64,000 nucleotides of DNA, taken from contig NZ_JBHJHP010000008.1 in NCBI RefSeq assembly GCF_042219855.1, positions 186,001 through 250,000 of the forward strand. Direction: 5' to 3'. The notes under the pieces were generated by a model that saw only the letters and a program-made list of their open reading frames with translations, was not told the origin of the DNA and did not search any database. The stretch comes from JBHJHP01 sp042219855. GTDB taxonomy: Bacteria > Bacteroidota > Bacteroidia > Bacteroidales > UBA5342. Of the stretch, positions 8,323-16,375 are shown in pieces (within the stretch, counting starts at the first letter, position 1; the number at the start of each line of letters is the position of its first letter). A program made the translations under genes and the position numbers.

Positions 8323-9629
8323 TATTGGAGCCCGGGCGTGAACCTGTTATTGATGTTGGATTATTACGGGCTGATGAAATAGCGGTTCGCTTAAACGGTA
8401 CCTTTTACAGTAGCGGGAATGTCTTCAGAAATGATCTTGTAATTACCATTCACAAACAGAAACTTGTTGTGAATGGTATTTATTTTTATGACCCGGAGGT
8501 GTTGATTCTTACCCCGGAGGACACGGCAACCTTTACCGTTAAAAATGTGGTTTTTGGCATTGGATTTCACTGGGAACGCAATGAGGATCTGACGTTTAAA
8601 GGAGAGCTTTGTTTTAAAACTGAGAACGGGAAAGTAAGGTTGATAAACCGTATTAACCTCGAAGATTACCTTAAAAGCGTGATTGCATCCGAAATGAGCG
8701 CCCTGGCATCAGATGCACTGCTTAAAGCACATGCCGTAATGTCAAGGAGCTGGTTGATCGCGCAGTTGATTCCTAAACCACTGCAGGGAAATCATAATTC
8801 TGCATCTTCTGATGAAATTATCCGCTGGTATGACCGCGAAGATCATACGGGTTTTGATGTTTGCGCTGACGACCACTGCCAGCGTTACCAGGGCATAACC
8901 CGGATTACGAATGAAAAGGCGCTGAAAGCTATTGAAGAGACACGTGGTTTGGTGTTGAAATACGAAGACGAAATTTGCGACGCACGGTTTTCAAAATGTT
9001 GTGGAGGTGTAACAGAACGGTTCGATACCTGCTGGGAAGAAGAGAATCCACCATATCTGCAACCTGTATTTGACGGAACAGGAACTGATACCGGTAATTA
9101 TTCTGATGAGGCAGGCGCCAATGCATTTATCTTAAAGGATGTGGACGCTTTTTGTAATACAAGCGATACTAAAATTCTAGATCAGGTATTGAATGATTAC
9201 GACCGCGAAACGCCTGCTTTTTTCAGGTGGGAAGAGCAATTATCGGCTTTGGATGTAAAGCGTTTGCTTAAGAAAAAGATCGGTTTGGAGGTTGGTGATA
9301 TTGTTGATCTGATCCCCATGGATCGTGGAGCCTCAGGCAGAATATTCAGGTTGAAAATTGTAGGCTCGGAAAATGAAATTATTATAGGAAAAGAACTGGA
9401 AATACGGAAAGCCTTGTCGGAGTCACATTTGTTGAGTTCGGCTTTTGTGGTGAATAAAAGAACGGACAAAACTACCGGATCAACACAATTTATATTGCAT
9501 GGTGCCGGTTGGGGACATGGTGTTGGATTGTGCCAGATTGGTGCCGCCGTGATGGGGGAGAAAGGTTATTCCTTTGAAGAAATTCTAAACCATTATTTTA
9601 AACAGACCAGCCTTGAGAAAATCTACTAA
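8319..9629 (+). CDS. SpoIID/LytB domain protein (candidate peptidoglycan lytic transglycosylase)
   Basis: This 436-residue protein starts with GTG at 8319 in a GTGA overlap with the preceding stop. The SpoIID core is clear: RINLEDYLKSVIASEM at about 111-126, then AHAVMSRSWLIAQ, a Cys-rich middle (FSKCCGG), and a C-terminal GAGWGHGVGLCQIGA. E125 in VIASEM aligns with the catalytic Glu of Bacillus SpoIID, which cuts peptidoglycan strands lacking stem peptides. Unusually, no signal peptide or membrane segment is visible at the N-terminus (MILEPGREPVIDVG). Either the enzyme acts on imported glycans, or export is by another route. It overlaps the AmpG-like gene by 17 bp. Confidence 0.85.
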   Translation: MILEPGREPVIDVGLLRADEIAVRLNGTFYSSGNVFRNDLVITIHKQKLVVNGIYFYDPEVLILTPEDTATFTVKNVVFGIGFHWERNEDLTFKGELCFKTENGKVRLINRINLEDYLKSVIASEMSALASDALLKAHAVMSRSWLIAQLIPKPLQGNHNSASSDEIIRWYDREDHTGFDVCADDHCQRYQGITRITNEKALKAIEETRGLVLKYEDEICDARFSKCCGGVTERFDTCWEEENPPYLQPVFDGTGTDTGNYSDEAGANAFILKDVDAFCNTSDTKILDQVLNDYDRETPAFFRWEEQLSALDVKRLLKKKIGLEVGDIVDLIPMDRGASGRIFRLKIVGSENEIIIGKELEIRKALSESHLLSSAFVVNKRTDKTTGSTQFILHGAGWGHGVGLCQIGAAVMGEKGYSFEEILNHYFKQTSLEKIY

Positions 9630-10893
9630 ACATGTCAATCCATGGGCGTGGGTTCCTACCTTATATTTCAACCAGGGACTGCCGTATGCCGTTGTAATTC
9701 TGGTGTCGGTTATTCTGTACAAGGATCTGGGCATGTCGAATACCGATATTGCCTTTTATACCAGTTGGTTTTATGTGCCATGGGTAGTAAAACCGTTCTG
9801 GGGTCCGATAGTAGACAATATCAGTACAAAACGGTTTTGGATTGTGATGACCCAGATTCTGATGGGAGCAGGTTTTGCGGTACTTGGTCTGTCCCTGCAA
9901 CTGCCCGATTATATTAAATGGAGTCTGATTGTATTTTGGCTGCTGGCTTTTAGTTCAGCCACTCATGATATTGCTGCTGATGGCTTTTATATGCTGGGTC
10001 TGACCCAAAAAGAGCAAAGTTTTTTTGTAGGTATTCGCAACACCGCTTACCGCATTGCCATGATTGCAGCTCAGGGTGGCATTGTTATTTTAGCAGGTAT
10101 TTTGGGCAATCGAACGTCAAATCCTAAAATGGCATGGACGCTGATTTTTGTTGGAACCGGGGTTGTGTATTTCGGAATTGCAATCTATCACTTGTCGATT
10201 TTTCCCAAACCTTCACTGGATGATAAACGCAGGATACTAAATTTCAGTAATCTGTTTGATTCTTACTTTAAAACGTGGGGGGAATTTTTTAAAAAACCAT
10301 TGTTCATAGTCAGTCTGCTTTTTATATTGTTATATCGTTTGGGCGAAGCACAACTTGGGAAAATTGCTGCCCCCTTTTTGATGGATGATCCCGCGGTTGG
10401 CGGTTTAGGGTACAACAAGGAGCAGGTTGGCTTTTTATACGGTACTGTTGGAGTTCTGGCATTGGTAGGAGGTGGTTTGCTGGGTGGAATACTGGCATCT
10501 AAAAAGGGATTGAAATACTGGATGTGGCCCATGGTGATGGCGATGAACCTTCCGAATCTGGCTTATGTTTATCTCGCTTACTTTCCACCCTCAGATATTT
10601 CCATTACCGGCATTTTGATTGCCCTAGAACAGTTCGGTTACGGCCTGGGCTTTACAGCTTTTACGCTTTATCTTATTCATTTTTGTGAAGGGGAATTGCG
10701 AACGTCGCATTATGCATTTGCAACCGGTTTTATGGCCCTGGGCATGATGATACCCGGAATGATTTCCGGTTGGATACAGGAACAGATCGGCTATCAGTAT
10801 TTCTTTATCTGGGTACTGTTATGTACCATTCCCGGTTTTTTACTGGTTCGGTTTCTGCATATTGATCCAAAATTCGGGATGAAGGAAGAGTAA
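9613..10893 (+). CDS. MFS transporter, AmpG-like (muropeptide permease family)
   Basis: This is a 426-residue, roughly 12-segment membrane transporter. The N-terminal motif NPWAWVPTLYFNQGLPYAVV and the following ATHDIAADGFY resemble AmpG permeases, which import anhydro-muropeptides or GlcNAc-anhydroMurNAc from the periplasm. The only start that keeps the conserved N-terminus is TTG 9613, inside the SpoIID gene. The nearby ATG at 9632 is in another frame, and the first in-frame ATG falls beyond transmembrane segment 1. Its place after GHL10 and SpoIID genes supports a role in recovering cell-wall sugars. Other disaccharide substrates are possible. Confidence 0.8.
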   Translation: MRKSTKHVNPWAWVPTLYFNQGLPYAVVILVSVILYKDLGMSNTDIAFYTSWFYVPWVVKPFWGPIVDNISTKRFWIVMTQILMGAGFAVLGLSLQLPDYIKWSLIVFWLLAFSSATHDIAADGFYMLGLTQKEQSFFVGIRNTAYRIAMIAAQGGIVILAGILGNRTSNPKMAWTLIFVGTGVVYFGIAIYHLSIFPKPSLDDKRRILNFSNLFDSYFKTWGEFFKKPLFIVSLLFILLYRLGEAQLGKIAAPFLMDDPAVGGLGYNKEQVGFLYGTVGVLALVGGGLLGGILASKKGLKYWMWPMVMAMNLPNLAYVYLAYFPPSDISITGILIALEQFGYGLGFTAFTLYLIHFCEGELRTSHYAFATGFMALGMMIPGMISGWIQEQIGYQYFFIWVLLCTIPGFLLVRFLHIDPKFGMKEE

Positions 10894-10900
10894 AGGCGCA

Positions 10901-10949
10901 TAGTCACCGGATGATTATAGCTGGTTTTTAAATATTCACCCGGTGATTA
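10901..10949. repeat. Inverted repeat between convergent genes
   Basis: TAGTCACCGG at 10901-10910 pairs with CCGGTGATTA at 10940-10949 (ten pairs, one of them G.T). The loop is 29 bases. It sits between two convergent stop codons and may end transcription from both sides, but it lacks a clear T run next to the stem. Confidence 0.45.
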
Positions 10950-10968
10950 AGATTAAGCTAATTATCAA

Positions 10969-12825
10969 TCAATTCTTTATAAACCTCAGGCTATGGCTCA
11001 TGCCATCCTGGTTTGAAAACACAAACAGGTACATTCCGGGTTGCAGTTCTCCAATATTCATCTCAACAGTTTCTTCACCGGTTCCAGTCAATCCGATTTT
11101 TTTATGAATGCCGGTTCGTTTTCCTGACAAGTCCACAGCCTGAATGGTGAGTTCATTATCTTCGGTATGCGGTATGGTAATGTTAATGACATCGTTTGCC
11201 GGATTGGGAAAAAGGTCAATGATTCCAACTCCCGGAATGGGCGTACAATAGGCCTGGAAAAATTTGCATTCTGCTTTTTCTGTCTTATCATCTGTTATGC
11301 CCAGTACATTTATATTATACTCTTTGCGAAGTTCATTGGCAATGGAATCAGGAAGACGGGAGAAGAGTTCTTCGGAAGGCTCGAACCAGAAGATTCTTGT
11401 ATTGATCATTGTAATAATTGTTGGAATTCTCTTTTTTAGGTTTTCTGGCAAATCATATCCAAGTCCAAAATTGTCAAAAGATATTTTAATAGGTACTAGA
11501 TTTTGTATTATATCTATAATCTCAGAGTTTTCAATGTTTAATAATTCTTTATTAATATATGGTCGAAAGCCTTTATCAGCAATTGTTGTTATACAGACAG
11601 GTTCGATGTTATTGGTATTAAAATCTATTTCGTTTTTGATTCTGTGTATTCCTCTGGTTGAGCCTCTACTATGAGTTTCATTTGTGTATATAAACGTTTC
11701 TGAATATGATTTCATATCATAATACCAGGTTATTGTTGAATCAGTTTTGGCTTTTCGGAACCCGAATTTAACTAATTCAGTTGAGTCTAAATTGACTGTA
11801 GGCGTTTTTTCAAACACTTTCATAATCTCAGTTTTGGGCCTTGAAATTTCTTTTAGTTCATGGTTTACTGGGACCGAATTCATTCTGGCTAATTTATCGG
11901 ACTCTACAATTTGCCAAAATTTTTCATTTGGCACAAAAAAAGCAATTAAATTTTCATTTGCCAGATGATTAGTTCCTTGTTGCAACAAAATCGGAGCAAG
12001 ATTTATATTTTTAACAGAATCAACATATGCTAGTGTTCTTCTAATATGTGGATTAATTGAAATGATATATGCGGGGTAAAAGTCATTGTAGGTACATTTA
12101 GGAACGCTGTCAATGAGTAATCTGGGTTTGTTTTTATTAAAGTTTGTGAAGTTAAACGAAGGGGTTTTGTAAAGACTCCTGTAATATCCACTTTTATCTT
12201 TATTGAAGTAGACTGTTCCATTTGTAAAGTTTGTAAATCCAAGTGCTTCCAGCTGTTTTGAACTCATAACAGGAATTCTGGCAATAAAATCAGAATCGAC
12301 CTTTAATCCAAGAATCAGTTTCATTCTATGATGAGTCCCGATGTCTTGGAAATTTGCTACATCTTCAATTTTACAGGTCAGTCTTTCTTTTTTTTCTTTT
12401 GTACTATTATTTGATTCAGCTTCATCGGGAGTTGAACTTTTTTCTGAAGGTGGTTCTAAGTCTTTTTTTGAATCGTCTTCAACCAATTCAGTTTCTACTT
12501 TCATTATTTCATCTTCCGGAATTTGTTCAGAGATAACTTCCGAAGAATCTATTTGAGGTTCTGAATGAGTTTCGTTTTCTGTTTTCTGTTGGATAGGTGA
12601 AAAAATTGTTACAAGGCTTATTAATAATGCGATGCCGGTCATGATGGAAAAAAATTTAAGATTTAAGATGGTGCTTTTAGGTAATCCCTGATGGTTAAAT
12701 CGGAGTTTGGGTTGCCTGCGACTTTGGGCATCAGCCATAGCTTTATCCACCTTTTCCGCTTGAAAAGGAATCAATGGCTTTTGGTTTTTAGCCTGCTCAA
12801 ATATGTGGTTTAAATTCTTTTGCAT
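10969..12825 (-). CDS. Membrane protein paired with an ECF sigma factor, carrying a T9SS C-terminal sorting domain
   Basis: This 618-residue protein starts 3 bp after the sigma factor stop. Residues 1-55 are a basic, soluble, anti-sigma-like segment. One transmembrane helix follows at about 57-77, then an acidic Ser/Glu-rich linker (about 80-145), a large domain I do not recognise, and from residue 538 a T9SS type A sorting domain (LFPNPANDVI...LQPGMYLF...RFIKN). Pairing with a sigma gene and one central helix fit an anti-sigma factor, with the C-terminal part in the periplasm. A T9SS signal normally follows a cleavable signal peptide, so its presence behind a membrane anchor is odd. The central domain might sense, or be cut and exported. 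Confidence 0.75.
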   Translation of the reverse strand: MQKNLNHIFEQAKNQKPLIPFQAEKVDKAMADAQSRRQPKLRFNHQGLPKSTILNLKFFSIMTGIALLISLVTIFSPIQQKTENETHSEPQIDSSEVISEQIPEDEIMKVETELVEDDSKKDLEPPSEKSSTPDEAESNNSTKEKKERLTCKIEDVANFQDIGTHHRMKLILGLKVDSDFIARIPVMSSKQLEALGFTNFTNGTVYFNKDKSGYYRSLYKTPSFNFTNFNKNKPRLLIDSVPKCTYNDFYPAYIISINPHIRRTLAYVDSVKNINLAPILLQQGTNHLANENLIAFFVPNEKFWQIVESDKLARMNSVPVNHELKEISRPKTEIMKVFEKTPTVNLDSTELVKFGFRKAKTDSTITWYYDMKSYSETFIYTNETHSRGSTRGIHRIKNEIDFNTNNIEPVCITTIADKGFRPYINKELLNIENSEIIDIIQNLVPIKISFDNFGLGYDLPENLKKRIPTIITMINTRIFWFEPSEELFSRLPDSIANELRKEYNINVLGITDDKTEKAECKFFQAYCTPIPGVGIIDLFPNPANDVINITIPHTEDNELTIQAVDLSGKRTGIHKKIGLTGTGEETVEMNIGELQPGMYLFVFSNQDGMSHSLRFIKN

Positions 12826-12828
12826 GGC

Positions 12829-13332
12829 TTACTCATTTTTTGCTCCAAGTCGTTTGGCTAACTTTTCTCGTCCGCGTTTTAAGCGCTGCTTTACTGCATC
12901 TTCCGAACTGTTTTGAATATCACTGACCTCACGGATAGAAAAGCCGTTGATCTCAAAAAGGATCAGTGCGTTCTTTTGTTTTTCAGGAAGTTGATCAAGT
13001 GCGTTATAAAGCGCCTGAACATCAAGGTTTGCATCAGGAGAGGAAGAATTTGAAATAAGGCTGTTGGCTTTTTCATTATTCCATTCACCCGATTTTTTCT
13101 CATTCCGGTATCTCTTTTTGCTTAGCCGGCATGCAATTCCAAAAAGATACGATCGAAAAGCAGAACGGTCACGGAGTTTGTTAAGGTTCTCAAAAGCAAC
13201 GAGCAAGGTATCGCTCATTAAGTCTTCAGCATTATGCCGGTTCCGTTGTACCGCCCTGCAATAGTCAGACAAGGCCTGATGCTCCGGTTCCAGTAAGGCT
13301 AAAAAGGTATGTTGCTTTTGGGTATCCGTCAT
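12829..13332 (-). CDS. RNA polymerase sigma factor, ECF (sigma-70 family)
   Basis: This 167-residue protein has the two ECF regions. Region 2 is at about 20-85 (NRHNAEDLMSDTLLVAFENL, then SYLFGIACRLSKKRYR). Region 4 is at about 105-165 (LDQLPEKQKNALILFEINGFSIREV, then EDAVKQRLKRGREKLAKRL), a helix-turn-helix that reads the -35 element. The downstream gene on the same strand, 3 bp away, encodes a one-helix membrane protein that is probably its regulator. Upstream is a GTCAC/GTGAC palindrome (13367-13382) that may be its own promoter or an operator. The signal that frees it is unknown. Confidence 0.92.
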   Translation of the reverse strand: MTDTQKQHTFLALLEPEHQALSDYCRAVQRNRHNAEDLMSDTLLVAFENLNKLRDRSAFRSYLFGIACRLSKKRYRNEKKSGEWNNEKANSLISNSSSPDANLDVQALYNALDQLPEKQKNALILFEINGFSIREVSDIQNSSEDAVKQRLKRGREKLAKRLGAKNE

Positions 13333-13366
13333 TGTTTAGTAACAAACTCAGTAATATGTTCCACAA

Positions 13367-13382
13367 GTCACAAAAAAGTGAC
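13367..13382. promoter_or_regulatory. Palindrome GTCAC-N6-GTGAC upstream of the ECF sigma gene
   Basis: GTCAC at 13367-13371 and GTGAC at 13378-13382 are a perfect inverted repeat around six A residues, 35 bp before the sigma factor start. On the minus strand the T run following GTCAC resembles a possible -35 element of an ECF promoter. It may be an autoregulatory site. Confidence 0.4.
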
Positions 13383-13405
13383 ATTAAAAGTAAAATTTTT
13401 AGATA

Positions 13406-13433
13406 CAAGAACCAAGATGCAAGAATCAAGACA
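13406..13433. repeat. Heptanucleotide tandem repeat, left array (4 x CAAGANN)
   Basis: Four consecutive 7-bp units, CAAGAAC, CAAGATG, CAAGAAT and CAAGACA, occupy this stretch. They are related in reverse complement to the right array at 13933-13980 (AAGAATC against AGGAATC). The period of seven is exact. Confidence 0.7.
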
Positions 13434-13570
13434 ACGATCCACGAATAAGTTCTTCTAAATGACACTATAGTTTGTGCTAAAATATTTAAGGATTAAAACG
13501 AGATGCTATTAGAATTAAGGTTTTATTCATTTTTACCCTACTCTCTCCACGGGTTATAAATATTTGCCTG

Positions 13571-13655
13571 ACCCTCCCTGGTTTCTTTCAAACCTGCACA
13601 TATAAGTATAACCTGCCCTCCCTAACCCCGATTTTCAATCGGTCCCAGGGAGGGT
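13571..13655. repeat. Inverted repeat ACCCTCCCTGG / CCAGGGAGGGT
   Basis: The 11-bp arms at 13571-13581 and 13645-13655 are perfect reverse complements. Within the loop, CCGATT and AATCGG (13628-13633 and 13637-13642) form a second, tight hairpin. There is no open reading frame of note. It looks like a short non-coding repeat element, but no second copy is present in the window. Confidence 0.6.
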
Positions 13656-13932
13656 GCCTGTACAGATACATTTGATTAGGGGTGCGATTGGAATAGATTT
13701 GTAAGTATTTAGCAATGATTGCAATCAGGCAAATAGAATTGGAATAACTATGTTCAGTTTTTATGTCGAAACAGTCCCTCTATGTCACGAAGAGGAGTGG
13801 AGTGAAAGAGAGGGCAGTCTTGAAATTGATGTGTTAGAACTACGGTTTGGGGTGAGTCAAATAAAGTCGTCCTCTTCATCAGATATAATCTTTAGTCAAG
13901 TTCTTTCCTTACATTATATCACGTAAAGACAT

Positions 13933-13980
13933 AAGTCCTGATTCCTAAGTCCTGATTCCTGATACCTGATACCTGATTCT
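13933..13980. repeat. Heptanucleotide tandem repeat, right array
   Basis: The units read AAGTCCT GATTCCT AAGTCCT GATTCCT GATACCT GATACCT GATTCT: an exact 14-bp duplication followed by 7-bp copies. The array is in inverted orientation relative to the left array 500 bp away. Confidence 0.75.
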
Positions 13981-14078
13981 CTATTAATTCCTAAATTTTT
14001 AAAAGAAAGAAATAACATTATTTACTTCAAGTGTTATATATATATCTTTTTTCATACTTTAGCGCTTAGAAAAGGGTT

Positions 14079-16322
14079 ATGTCAGATTTTCAACCGGAAG
14101 AAATAAAGCTCATAAACGATCAGTTTGATGATCTTTTGAACTACTACAAAGCAGTAAACCCAAACGGGAATATAGCTATTGTTCAAAAGGCATTTCAGCT
14201 GGCCTACCAGGCCCACGATGGCATGCGTCGCAGGTCGGGTGAGCCCTATATTATGCATCCGATAGCTGTAGCTGAAATAGTGGCTAAAGAGATAGGCCTT
14301 GGGGCAACCTCCATATCGGCATCTTTGCTACACGATGTGGTGGAGGATACGGAATACACCATTGAAGAGATGGAGCAGATGTTTAATCCCAAAATAGCAT
14401 CCATTGTAGATGGGCTGACCAAGATTGCCGGTGCGACCACCTTTAAATCCGATTCCATACAGGCCGAAAATTTCAGGAAACTTTTGTTGACTATGTCGGA
14501 TGATATCAGGGTGATCCTGATTAAAATAGCCGACAGGTTACATAACATGCGAACACTCGGTTCCATGCCGCCGCACAAGCAGTATAAGATTGCGGCAGAA
14601 ACCTTGTTTGTCTATGCTCCATTGAGTCACAGACTGGGTTTGTACAACATAAAAAGTGAGTTGGAAGATCTGGCTTTCAAATATGAACATCCGGCCACCT
14701 ACGCTGATCTGGCATCTAAAATAAGCCATTCAGAGGAAGAACGCGATGAGTTGTTCCGTCAGTTTACAAAGCCCATTGAGGAGCGACTGAAAATTCTGGA
14801 TTTTAACTTTACCATTAAAAAACGGATTAAATCCGTCTATTCCATATGGAAGAAGATGCAGCAGAAGGACATTCCTTTTGAAGAAGTTTTTGACCTGATG
14901 GCTACCAGAATCGTGTTTGAACCCAAAACTTACCTTGATGAGAAAGTACAGTGCTGGAATATCTATTCTGCCATAACAAGCATATACAGGCCAAAGCCGG
15001 ACCGCATCAGGGACTGGATCAGTGTGCCTAAAGCCAATGGATATGAGGCATTGCACATGACTGTTATGGGACCAAAAGGTCGCTGGTTCGAGGTCCAGAT
15101 CAGAAGTCAGCGGATGGATGAAATTGCGGAGAAAGGCTATGCGGCACACTGGAAGTACAAATCGGGACCTGATTCGAATGAAACGGAACTGGAACGCTGG
15201 TTGAAAACCATCAGGGAGTTGCTGGAAACACCGGAAAGCAATGCTATTGAGTTTATGAATGATTTCAAGCTCAATCTGTTTTCACAGGAGATAATGGTTT
15301 TTACGCCAAAGGGAGAAATGAAAGTCCTTCCTCAGGGGGCAACAGCACTGGATTTTGCTTTTGAAATCCACACGGAACTTGGGTTACAGTGTATTGGTGC
15401 GAAAGTGAACCATAATCTTGTTCCGCTAAGTCACAAACTAAAGAGTGGAGACCAGGTTGAAATCATTACTTCCAGTAAACAAAAGCCTCAGGAAGAATGG
15501 CTCAGTTTTGTGACAACAGCACGGGCCAAGTCAAAGATAAAAGGGATCTTTAAAAATGAGCGTAAGAAGTTTATTAAAGCCGGAGAAAAAAGACTTGAGG
15601 AAAAACTGAATAAGTTAAAACTAACCACAAATTCCAGAATTCTGAAGAAGCTGGAGGCTTATTTTGATGTGGAAACCCGCGAAGAACTGATGTACAATAT
15701 CGGCCGGGAGAACATTGAAATTGATAATCTACAGGATATTCTCAGGGAAAAAACACAGAGTAAAATAGTCAAATACTGGCGCTTACAGTTCGGGAATAAA
15801 AAGAATAAGCAGACACCTGAAAAGAAGCAGGATTCGCAGCCCATCAGCAAACGCAAATCAATTCAGCTGACTGATGATAAGTCGGATATCGATTATACGG
15901 TGGCAACCTGTTGCAATCCAATTCCGGGTGATGATGTGATAGGTTATGTGGATGAAAATGATAATGTAGTGCTGCATAAAAGACAGTGTGAGAAAGCTAT
16001 AAAACTAATGTCGAACTACGGAAACCAGATTGTGGATGCAACCTGGATCTCGCATAAACTGCATTCATTTTTATCCATCATAAAAATCAACGGCATAGAT
16101 AAGCAGGGAATGCTCAGCCAGATATCCAAGGTGATCTCAGAAGATCAGGATGTGAACATGAGGGAGGTTCATTTCGGATCGCATGATGGTGTTTTTGAAG
16201 GCATTATTCACTTGTATGTACACAATGTGGAAGATGTGAATAATCTGATTTTTAAAATTGTAAAAATTAAAGGTATTACAAATGTACAGCGCGTTGAACA
16301 GTCGCAGCTGTCACAGAAATAA
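14079..16322 (+). CDS. Bifunctional (p)ppGpp synthetase/hydrolase, RelA/SpoT family
   Basis: This 747-residue protein is a full-length RSH enzyme that makes and destroys the stringent-response alarmones. The HD hydrolase domain is intact (H60 in YIMHP, H85-D86 in LLHDVVEDT, then KIADRLHNMRTL). The synthetase domain has YSIWKKM, YEALHMTV and EVQIRSQRMDEIAEKGYAAHW. A TGS domain follows at about 406-465 (VFTPKGEMKVLPQGATALDF), then a Cys-containing linker (ATCCNPIPGDDVIGY) and a C-terminal ACT domain. Both catalytic halves keep their key motifs, so both activities are expected. It stands alone, with a repeat-rich interval upstream and ispG 53 bp downstream. Confidence 0.95.
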   Translation: MSDFQPEEIKLINDQFDDLLNYYKAVNPNGNIAIVQKAFQLAYQAHDGMRRRSGEPYIMHPIAVAEIVAKEIGLGATSISASLLHDVVEDTEYTIEEMEQMFNPKIASIVDGLTKIAGATTFKSDSIQAENFRKLLLTMSDDIRVILIKIADRLHNMRTLGSMPPHKQYKIAAETLFVYAPLSHRLGLYNIKSELEDLAFKYEHPATYADLASKISHSEEERDELFRQFTKPIEERLKILDFNFTIKKRIKSVYSIWKKMQQKDIPFEEVFDLMATRIVFEPKTYLDEKVQCWNIYSAITSIYRPKPDRIRDWISVPKANGYEALHMTVMGPKGRWFEVQIRSQRMDEIAEKGYAAHWKYKSGPDSNETELERWLKTIRELLETPESNAIEFMNDFKLNLFSQEIMVFTPKGEMKVLPQGATALDFAFEIHTELGLQCIGAKVNHNLVPLSHKLKSGDQVEIITSSKQKPQEEWLSFVTTARAKSKIKGIFKNERKKFIKAGEKRLEEKLNKLKLTTNSRILKKLEAYFDVETREELMYNIGRENIEIDNLQDILREKTQSKIVKYWRLQFGNKKNKQTPEKKQDSQPISKRKSIQLTDDKSDIDYTVATCCNPIPGDDVIGYVDENDNVVLHKRQCEKAIKLMSNYGNQIVDATWISHKLHSFLSIIKINGIDKQGMLSQISKVISEDQDVNMREVHFGSHDGVFEGIIHLYVHNVEDVNNLIFKIVKIKGITNVQRVEQSQLSQK

Positions 16323-16341
16323 CAGGAAATTTTCCGCTAAA

Positions 16342-16359
16342 TATCTTTGATTACCTTTG
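16342..16359 (+). promoter_or_regulatory. Two overlapping candidate -7 elements upstream of ispG
   Basis: TATCTTTG (16342-16349) and TACCTTTG (16352-16359) both fit the TAnnTTTG consensus of Bacteroidota promoters, ten bases apart and ending 17 bases before the ispG start. No good TTTG -33 element is seen. ispG may thus be transcribed separately from rel. Confidence 0.45.
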
Positions 16360-16375
16360 CACAAAACCGAAAATT

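Larger units (their letters stand above)
13383..14078. other. Non-coding, repeat-rich interval before rel
   Basis: About 700 bp with no supportable gene on either strand. It holds the two heptanucleotide arrays (13406-13433 and 13933-13980), the ACCCTCCCTGG inverted repeat (13571-13655), and a looser CCCTCT/AGAGGG pair (13776-13781 and 13809-13814). The last 100 bases are AT-rich and probably contain the rel promoter. No tRNA, transposase remnant or CRISPR spacing is visible. Confidence 0.65.

Noticed and set aside
9632..9917. ATG at 9632 and the frame from 9642 as alternative starts of a gene after SpoIID
   Set aside because: Both are out of frame with the AmpG-like transporter, whose conserved N-terminus needs the TTG at 9613.
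11264..11674. A 136-codon frame on the plus strand inside the T9SS-domain protein gene
   Set aside because: It lies antisense to a protein with clear domain structure and encodes a low-complexity hydrophobic product with no start signal.
13933..13980. Possible small CRISPR-like array
   Set aside because: The repeat is 7 bp with no spacers between copies and no cas genes are nearby, so it is a simple tandem repeat.
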